A stretch of DNA of 64,000 nt from the NCBI RefSeq assembly GCF_038433155.1, contig NZ_JBCDMW010000019.1, positions 186,001 to 250,000 of the forward strand, read 5' to 3'. The notes below the pieces were generated by a model, which was not told the origin of the DNA, ran no database searches, and was given only the letters and a program-made list of their open reading frames with translations. Positions 59,023 through 64,000 of this stretch are shown here, piece after piece. Both the position numbers and the translations under genes were made by a program. Position 1 is the stretch's first letter; every line of letters starts with the position of its first letter. The stretch is from Luteococcus sp038433155. GTDB lineage: Bacteria; Actinomycetota; Actinomycetes; Propionibacteriales; Propionibacteriaceae.

Positions 59023-60762
59023 TCAGGCGGGTTGAATGCCGTCGCCGTACTCGAACAGGGGGTCGGCGGTGTCACCGGGAACATCCTCCCGGGAGGCACG
59101 CACGGCATCCATGGAGCGGGGCAGTTGGAAGGGCAACCGGCCCCTGGGCGGGACGACGCCGGTCAAGCCATCCAGCCAGGCCGCGTCGCTGACGCCGAAG
59201 CTCACGGTCAGTGCCGAGGTGGTCCCCACCAGGGAGGTGAGGATGGCCGGGCGGTCCAGGCTGACGTCGACCACCAAGGGGACGGCCGACGCGATCCGCG
59301 CCAGCCGGATGGCCAGTCCGGGTTGGAAGTCCAGCGATCCCTGCCGGAACCACTTCTCCAGGAAGAGGTCGTCGCGCGGATCAAAGGGAGCATCGATCCT
59401 GATCAGGGCCAGGTCCGCCTCCTCGGGATGGGCGACGACTTCGAAGCCTGCGGCACGCAACACCGCGGAGTCCATCCCCTCGGCGTAGACACGTCCGGGA
59501 GTCACCGGCAGGCCCAGCTCGTCGCGCAGCAGCACGACAGATTCGGATTGGGTGCGTCGCCCCAGGGTGACGTCCTCGGCCCGGCCGGTGTTGGCGGCGG
59601 CCGCGGACTCGTCGACGAAGGGGTCGTCGAAGAGCCCCAGCCGGAACTTCACCTCCAGCAGGCGACGGGCGGACTCGTTGATCCGCTCCTCGCTGACCCT
59701 GCCCTCACGCACCAGCTCCACGAGCAGCTCGGTGCATTCCTCGCCGCCGAACTGGTCGCAGCCAGCATCAAGCAGTTTCAGCATCCGGCCCTTGGCGTCC
59801 AGCTCCTCGACGCCCCAGGCTCGGGCGGGCAGCACCTGATCGCCGACGTGGTTGTCGTTGACCAGTTCCCAGTCGCTGACGATTACCCCATCAAAGCCCA
59901 GATCCTGTCGCAGCAACCTGGTCAGCACGGTCTTGTTGAAGCCAAAGCCGACGCACTCGACGGGCTCACCGTCGATCAGCAGTTCCACGGGCTTGCCGTA
60001 ATAGGGCATGATCGCGGGCGTCCCGGCGGCAATCGCCCGCCGGAAGGGCTCCAGATGCTCCTGAAGACGGCCGCCCGGGTAGACCTGCTCCTGGCCATAG
60101 GGGAAGTGGGCGTCCTCGCCGTCCTTCTGGGGGCCGGCTCCCGGGAAGTGCTTGGTGACCCCGGCAACCGACGTGGCGCCGAAACCGTCTGGCCCCGCCA
60201 GTCCTTCCAGGTAGGCGGCGACCAGTTCCGCCACCAGAGCAGCGTCCTGACCAAAGGTCTCCCGCTGACGCCCCCAGCGGGGTTCGGTGGCCAGATCCGC
60301 GGTGGGATGCAGGGCCATGGTGATACCCAGCGCTCGGTACTCGCGGCGCACCACGTCGGCGAAGCGCCGCACCAGATCCGCATCGCGCACCGCGGCCAGG
60401 CCCAATGGTTCGGGCCAGACGGAGAGGAACCCAGCACTCCAGGACGTTCCGGCATTCTGCACATGAGCGTGCCGGGGATCGGTGGAAATGGTGACGGGGA
60501 TGCCGTGGGACTCGCGGGCCAACCGCTGCAGGGCGTTGTACCAGCGAGCACCGCTGGTGGCGTCGGGAATGTGGTGAATGTTGAAGTGCGTCATGCACTT
60601 GTCCACGACGACGTGTCGGGTGGCGCTCTTGCTGATCTTGCCCGGACCGTCGAGCAGTTCACCATGAGGACCCATCTCGATCACGGTGTGGAACATCAGC
60701 CCGACCTTCTGTTCCAACGTGAGCCGGCCCAGCAGTTCGTCGACCCGCGAGTCCACTGTCAT
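59023..60762 (-). CDS. GH3 beta-glucosidase
   Basis: 579 residues. GH3 barrel with KHFPGAG (204-210) and nucleophile D297 in VIVSDWE, followed by a partial second (alpha/beta) domain (about 405-565). It removes glucose from the non-reducing end of beta-glucooligosaccharides; in beta-1,2-glucan loci it handles sophorose. No signal peptide, cytoplasmic. ATGA overlap with the GH144 gene, 45 bases before GH94. Confidence 0.9.
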   Translation of the reverse strand: MTVDSRVDELLGRLTLEQKVGLMFHTVIEMGPHGELLDGPGKISKSATRHVVVDKCMTHFNIHHIPDATSGARWYNALQRLARESHGIPVTISTDPRHAHVQNAGTSWSAGFLSVWPEPLGLAAVRDADLVRRFADVVRREYRALGITMALHPTADLATEPRWGRQRETFGQDAALVAELVAAYLEGLAGPDGFGATSVAGVTKHFPGAGPQKDGEDAHFPYGQEQVYPGGRLQEHLEPFRRAIAAGTPAIMPYYGKPVELLIDGEPVECVGFGFNKTVLTRLLRQDLGFDGVIVSDWELVNDNHVGDQVLPARAWGVEELDAKGRMLKLLDAGCDQFGGEECTELLVELVREGRVSEERINESARRLLEVKFRLGLFDDPFVDESAAAANTGRAEDVTLGRRTQSESVVLLRDELGLPVTPGRVYAEGMDSAVLRAAGFEVVAHPEEADLALIRIDAPFDPRDDLFLEKWFRQGSLDFQPGLAIRLARIASAVPLVVDVSLDRPAILTSLVGTTSALTVSFGVSDAAWLDGLTGVVPPRGRLPFQLPRSMDAVRASREDVPGDTADPLFEYGDGIQPA

Positions 60763-62291
60763 CGGACGATCCCCGCTCCAAAGGTCTCCATACCGATCAC
60801 AGGGCGTAGGGTCTGGGCAACCTCGCGGGTGGCGAACCACTTGCGCATGCCGCCGTCCAGCAGGATGTTACCCAGAGCACCCATCACCATCGCCTGGTCC
60901 AAGGAAAGGTAGCGGCGCGCCACCTCGCCGGACCTGGTGGCAGCATCGTAGAAGCCGCCCTTGCCATAGCACTTGAGCTCGGACTCAATCCGCTGCAGGT
61001 TGCGGAATCCCTCCTTGTGCTCGTACATCATGCCGAGGAAGCCAGCGTGCGGGGTGACGACACCGTCGCCATAGGACTTGGGCGGGTTGTCCCAGCGGTA
61101 GTCGGTCTTCTCCTGGTCGCTGAAGTAGCCCTCCGGGTTCAATCCCAAGGCGTCCACACCGTATTCGCGGTAGCCTCCCGCTGGGTTGGAGCAGGGGCTG
61201 AAGCCCCAGTAGCCATACTTCGCCTCCAACAGGCCGTGCTCTCGCTGGGCGCGGACGTGCAACGGGTGGTTGATCCCCCAGCTCCTGGGGCCCCATTCCG
61301 CCTCCGGAACGAACAGGTCGGGCATCAGTTCCTCGAACATGCTGCCGCCCCAGCCGGGTACGATGTGCATGCCACGGTAGGTGTGGGCACCTTCGTAGAC
61401 GTCTACGCCCAGGTAGGTCTGGTTGGCGCCGACCGTGGGCATCTCCGGCCAGGTCCAGTCAGCCGGGAAGGTCCGCCAGGTGGCGAAGTAGGCCGCCGCC
61501 GGAATCTGACCTCGCATGATGCCCAGGTAGGTCACCATTCTGGCTTCGCTGATGGCGGTGTCGTAGTGATGCGTGGCGGTGTACCAGATCGGATCACCAC
61601 CGACACCGTTGATCGGCTCCTTCGCCACGACGTCGTCGCGGTTGGGCTTGCTGGTGTAGAAACCGCCATAGGTGGCTCCGGGCTGCTTTGCATACTCCCG
61701 GTCGAAGAAGACGTCCCAACGCATCGGTTCGAAGAGGTCCAGTGCAGCCTTCCGATTGGCCGGGTCGCCATTGGCTACGAGCCAGAGGGCGGCGCCGAGC
61801 CAGCCCATGTCCACACTTGAGATGAACGGGTCGATGTGGTTGCCGTTCTCCGGCCACGTGTGCAGCAGGGCACCGGTGGCCTCGTCGTACCAGTTGTAGT
61901 ACATGCCTGAGGGCTCGTGCCGTTCCATCGTCTTCAACGACGTCAGGGTGCGCGCGATCCGCGCCGAGGCGTCTGCTTCGGTGATGACGCCCAGGTCACG
62001 GGCGACCATCGCGCTCCACAGCAGACCGCCGATGTTGGTGGGCGAGGTGAACCCCGATCGGCTGGTCAGATCGCCGTCGATGTTGTCCGCGACCAGGCCT
62101 GTGACCGGGTGGCTCATCGCGTCCAGCGAGCGCCAGGTGTCGGTGGCCCAGCGCACGAGGGTCTTGCGCTGGCCCGGGGGGAACTTCTTCCACGCGGGGT
62201 CTGCGGCCTGCGCATTGGCCGTCGTGGGGAGAGTACTGGCGACGGCCGCTCCGGCCAGACCGCCGAGGATGCTGCGTCGGGATACCTGCAT
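60759..62291 (-). CDS. Tat-exported GH144-like endo-beta-1,2-glucanase
   Basis: 510 residues. Twin-arginine signal (SRRSILGGLAGAAVA, cleavage near ANA/AQA at about 25-30), so exported folded. The mature part is the glycoamylase-like (alpha/alpha)6 domain found in GH144: DNIGG-type NIGGLLW, MYYNWYDEATG, WGFSPCSNPAGGYREYG, VVTPHAGFLGMMYE. GH144 enzymes cut beta-1,2-glucans into sophorooligosaccharides outside the cell. With the ABC permeases, GH94 and GH3 this gives a complete degradation route. AAGGAG precedes ATG 62291. GH162 or a plain glucoamylase-like role is less likely. Confidence 0.78.
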   Translation of the reverse strand: MQVSRRSILGGLAGAAVASTLPTTANAQAADPAWKKFPPGQRKTLVRWATDTWRSLDAMSHPVTGLVADNIDGDLTSRSGFTSPTNIGGLLWSAMVARDLGVITEADASARIARTLTSLKTMERHEPSGMYYNWYDEATGALLHTWPENGNHIDPFISSVDMGWLGAALWLVANGDPANRKAALDLFEPMRWDVFFDREYAKQPGATYGGFYTSKPNRDDVVAKEPINGVGGDPIWYTATHHYDTAISEARMVTYLGIMRGQIPAAAYFATWRTFPADWTWPEMPTVGANQTYLGVDVYEGAHTYRGMHIVPGWGGSMFEELMPDLFVPEAEWGPRSWGINHPLHVRAQREHGLLEAKYGYWGFSPCSNPAGGYREYGVDALGLNPEGYFSDQEKTDYRWDNPPKSYGDGVVTPHAGFLGMMYEHKEGFRNLQRIESELKCYGKGGFYDAATRSGEVARRYLSLDQAMVMGALGNILLDGGMRKWFATREVAQTLRPVIGMETFGAGIVR

Positions 62292-62330
62292 GGTGACTCC
62301 TTCGTCAACGGGGTACTGCATCTGTGGGGG

Positions 62331-62373
62331 CCCTCGCCGAATGGATCCCCATGAAGGGCCCATCCGGCGAGGG
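62331..62373 (-). terminator. Hairpin between the permease and GH144 genes
   Basis: Fourteen-base arms (62331-62344 and 62360-62373) with one mismatch around a 15-base loop, within the 92-base gap between the second permease and the GH144 gene. Either a partial terminator or an mRNA-stabilising stem separating transporter from enzyme expression. Confidence 0.6.
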
Positions 62374-62383
62374 GTTCTGCGGG

Positions 62384-63211
62384 TTACTTCAGTCCAGTGC
62401 TGGCGATGCCTTCGATGAAGTAGCGCTGGAAGAACAGGAAGACGGCCAAGATCGGCATCACGACCAGGGTCGCGCCGGCCAGCAGCAGGCCATAGTCCGT
62501 CTGATTCTGGCCAGTGGAGACCAGTGCCAAGGCGACGGGCAGGGTGTAGGTCTTGTCCGACGAACTCACCACCAGCGGCCACAGGAAGTTGTTCCAGGAG
62601 CCCAGGAAGGTGAGGATGCCCAGGGTCGCGAAAGCCGGGGTGGCCAGCGGCAGGAAGATCCGGAAGAAGATCCCCAGCTCGCCCACACCGTCGATCCGTC
62701 CGGCTTCGATCAGGTCACGTGGCAACCCCAGGAAGAACTGCCGCATCAGGAAGACGCCAAAGGGCTGTACCAGGAAGGGCAGGATCAGCGCCGGCAGGGT
62801 GTTGGCCAGTCCCATGTTCACGATCAGCACGTACTGCGGAATGAAGGTAACCAGACCGGGAATCATGAGGCAGCCCATCACGGCGCCAAAGATGAGCTTC
62901 TTGCCCGGGAAGGCCAGGTGAGCCAAGGCATAGCCGAGCATTGAGCTGAAGAGCAGGTTGCCGAGGGTCACGGCCACCGCGACGATCGTCGAGTTGGCGA
63001 AGAAGCGGCCCCAGGGCTGGGAGGCGAACAGCCGTCGGAAGTTGTCCAGCGTCGGGTGTTGCGGCAGCCACTTGGGCGGTACCGACATCAACTCACTCTG
63101 GGTCTTGACGCTGCCCAGCAACATCCAGACGAAGGGAAGCGCCACCAGGAAGAGCACGACCGTGAGCAGCAGGTAGAGCCACCACCGGGAACGGAAATCA
63201 CTGTCCTTCAT
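62384..63211 (-). CDS. Sugar ABC transporter permease (MalG-like)
   Basis: 275 residues, six helices. The EAA loop EAGRIDGVGELGIFFRIFLP and the start WWLYLLLTVVLFLVALPFVWMLLGSVKT are typical of CUT1 carbohydrate permeases. Presumed to import sophorooligosaccharides. ATG 63211 is 1 base after the stop of the partner permease. Confidence 0.92.
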   Translation of the reverse strand: MKDSDFRSRWWLYLLLTVVLFLVALPFVWMLLGSVKTQSELMSVPPKWLPQHPTLDNFRRLFASQPWGRFFANSTIVAVAVTLGNLLFSSMLGYALAHLAFPGKKLIFGAVMGCLMIPGLVTFIPQYVLIVNMGLANTLPALILPFLVQPFGVFLMRQFFLGLPRDLIEAGRIDGVGELGIFFRIFLPLATPAFATLGILTFLGSWNNFLWPLVVSSSDKTYTLPVALALVSTGQNQTDYGLLLAGATLVVMPILAVFLFFQRYFIEGIASTGLK

Positions 63212-63212
63212 G

Positions 63213-64000
63213 TCAGTCCTTCTCCCTGGTCAGGCGGAATTGCACGACGGTCACCAGCGCGACCACCACGAAGGTGAGGTAGGCCATGGCCCCCGCAACG
63301 CCATAGTTGCCGTAACCGAACTGCTGGTAGGTGTACATGGACGCGGAGATGGTGGAGTTCAGGGGACCACCCTTGGTCATCACGAAGGGCTCCTCGAAGA
63401 ACTGCAGGTAGCCGATCGTGGTGGTCACCAGGACGAACAGCAGCGTCGGCCGCAGTTGCGGAAAGGTGATGTTGGTGAACCGCTTCCACGGGCCGGCACC
63501 GTCCAGCATGGCGGCCTCGTGCAGACTCCACGGCACGGCCTGCAGGCCGGCCAGGAAGATGATCATGCCGGTGCCGAAGTTGCGCCACGTGGTGAGCATG
63601 ATCAGGCTGAGCAGCGAGGTGTGCGTGTTGTTCAGCCAGTTGGGCCCGGTGATGCCGATCCAACCGAGCATGGTGTTGATCAGACCGGCATCGGAGAGCA
63701 GGAACTTCCAGACCACGGCCACCGCGACGATCGACGTGATCACGGGGGTGTAGAAGCCGACGCGGAAGAGCGACCGGAAGCGCTTGACGCCCTTGTCCAG
63801 GGCCACGGCAGCGGCAAGGCCGGCCGCCATGGTCAGCGGGACGCCAATCACCACGAACATCAGGGTGTTCAGCGCGGCCCGCTGGTAAACCGGATCGGAC
63901 AAGGCCTTCTGGTAGTTGGCGAAGCCCACCAGATTCACCGCGAAGGGGGTGCGGATGTCGCGAATGCGCATGTCGGTGAAGCTCATGAACAGCGACTGGA
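63213..64000 (-). CDS. Sugar ABC transporter permease (MalF-like), 5' end outside window
   Basis: The frame runs out of the window at 64000; 262 residues are visible, and an internal ATG at 63986 is not the real start, since QSLFMSFTDM is the usual region just after the first helix. EAA loop EAAMLDGAGPWKRFTNITFP is clear, as is NTLMFVVIGVPLTMAAGLAAA. CUT1 family. The substrate-binding protein gene is expected just outside the right edge. Confidence 0.9.
   Translation of the reverse strand, partial: QSLFMSFTDMRIRDIRTPFAVNLVGFANYQKALSDPVYQRAALNTLMFVVIGVPLTMAAGLAAAVALDKGVKRFRSLFRVGFYTPVITSIVAVAVVWKFLLSDAGLINTMLGWIGITGPNWLNNTHTSLLSLIMLTTWRNFGTGMIIFLAGLQAVPWSLHEAAMLDGAGPWKRFTNITFPQLRPTLLFVLVTTTIGYLQFFEEPFVMTKGGPLNSTISASMYTYQQFGYGNYGVAGAMAYLTFVVVALVTVVQFRLTREKD

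Noticed and set aside
59032..60912. 626-codon plus-strand frame opposite GH3
   Set aside because: Antisense shadow; GH3 motifs are on the minus strand.
1..64000. tRNA, rRNA, CRISPR, transposase or phage genes
   Set aside because: Looked for in the gaps between genes; gaps are short and hold none of these.

Overview
The window is one contiguous stretch of a high-GC chromosome (clearly well above 60% G+C by eye) from an actinobacterium. A member of the Propionibacteriaceae or a close relative fits best. The support is a polyphosphate glucokinase, a DUF3516-type Ski2-like helicase, IdeR/DtxR-type iron boxes, and several genes whose -10 hexamer (TAGGNT) lies exactly 6 nt before the start codon, i.e. 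leaderless transcription. The species assignment is inference. Genes are tightly packed, often with ATGA or GTGA overlaps. I saw no rRNA, tRNA, CRISPR array, insertion sequence or prophage, and no gap between genes longer than about 275 bases.

Layout. 1-5.6 kb: cell-surface polysaccharide genes (ATP-grasp, polysaccharide deacetylase, UDP-GlcNAc 2-epimerase, membrane protein, family-2 glycosyltransferase), then ppgK. 5.6-7.8 kb: a DUF218 protein and argS. 8.0-11.0 kb: a complete quaternary-amine/osmoprotectant ABC transporter. 11.0-15 kb: aldo/keto reductase, UDP-glucose dehydrogenase, polyprenyl-phosphate sugar transferase. 15-20.6 kb: second DUF218 protein, a P-loop kinase fused to a sucrose-phosphorylase-like GH13 enzyme, a small protein, pgi. 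20.7-31.3 kb: mixed genes (XRE and TetR regulators, a secreted SH3 protein, a DsbA-like/CcdA redox pair with a catalytically dead aldolase homologue, helicase, PEBP, nuclease, amino-acid permease). 31.4-42 kb: ten co-directional iron-siderophore genes (two ABC systems, a Fes-like esterase, a siderophore-interacting flavoprotein) behind a near-perfect iron box, with a divergent AraC regulator. 42-44.2 kb: thioesterase, lactonase, sugar acetyltransferase. 44.3-49.8 kb: divergent beta-glucoside PTS with its PRD regulator. 50-53.4 kb: efeUOB behind a second iron box. 53.5-55.9 kb: bioF joined to a cytochrome P450. 55.8-64 kb: a beta-1,2-glucan (sophorooligosaccharide) utilisation locus with GH94, GH3, GH144 and two ABC permeases, running off the right edge.

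How they work together. Two iron-import modules share one type of iron-responsive operator. Three carbohydrate modules (PTS, beta-1,2-glucan, GH13 phosphorylase) feed glucose or glucose phosphates towards ppgK and pgi. The envelope genes supply activated sugars and the priming transferase for a surface polymer. The most unusual element is the bioF-P450 locus: a KAPA synthase reading frame continues, after one -1 shift, straight into a BioI-like P450 whose ExxR motif is lost, downstream of a perfect 15-bp palindrome resembling a BioQ biotin operator. A P-loop kinase/GH13 phosphorylase fusion is second.
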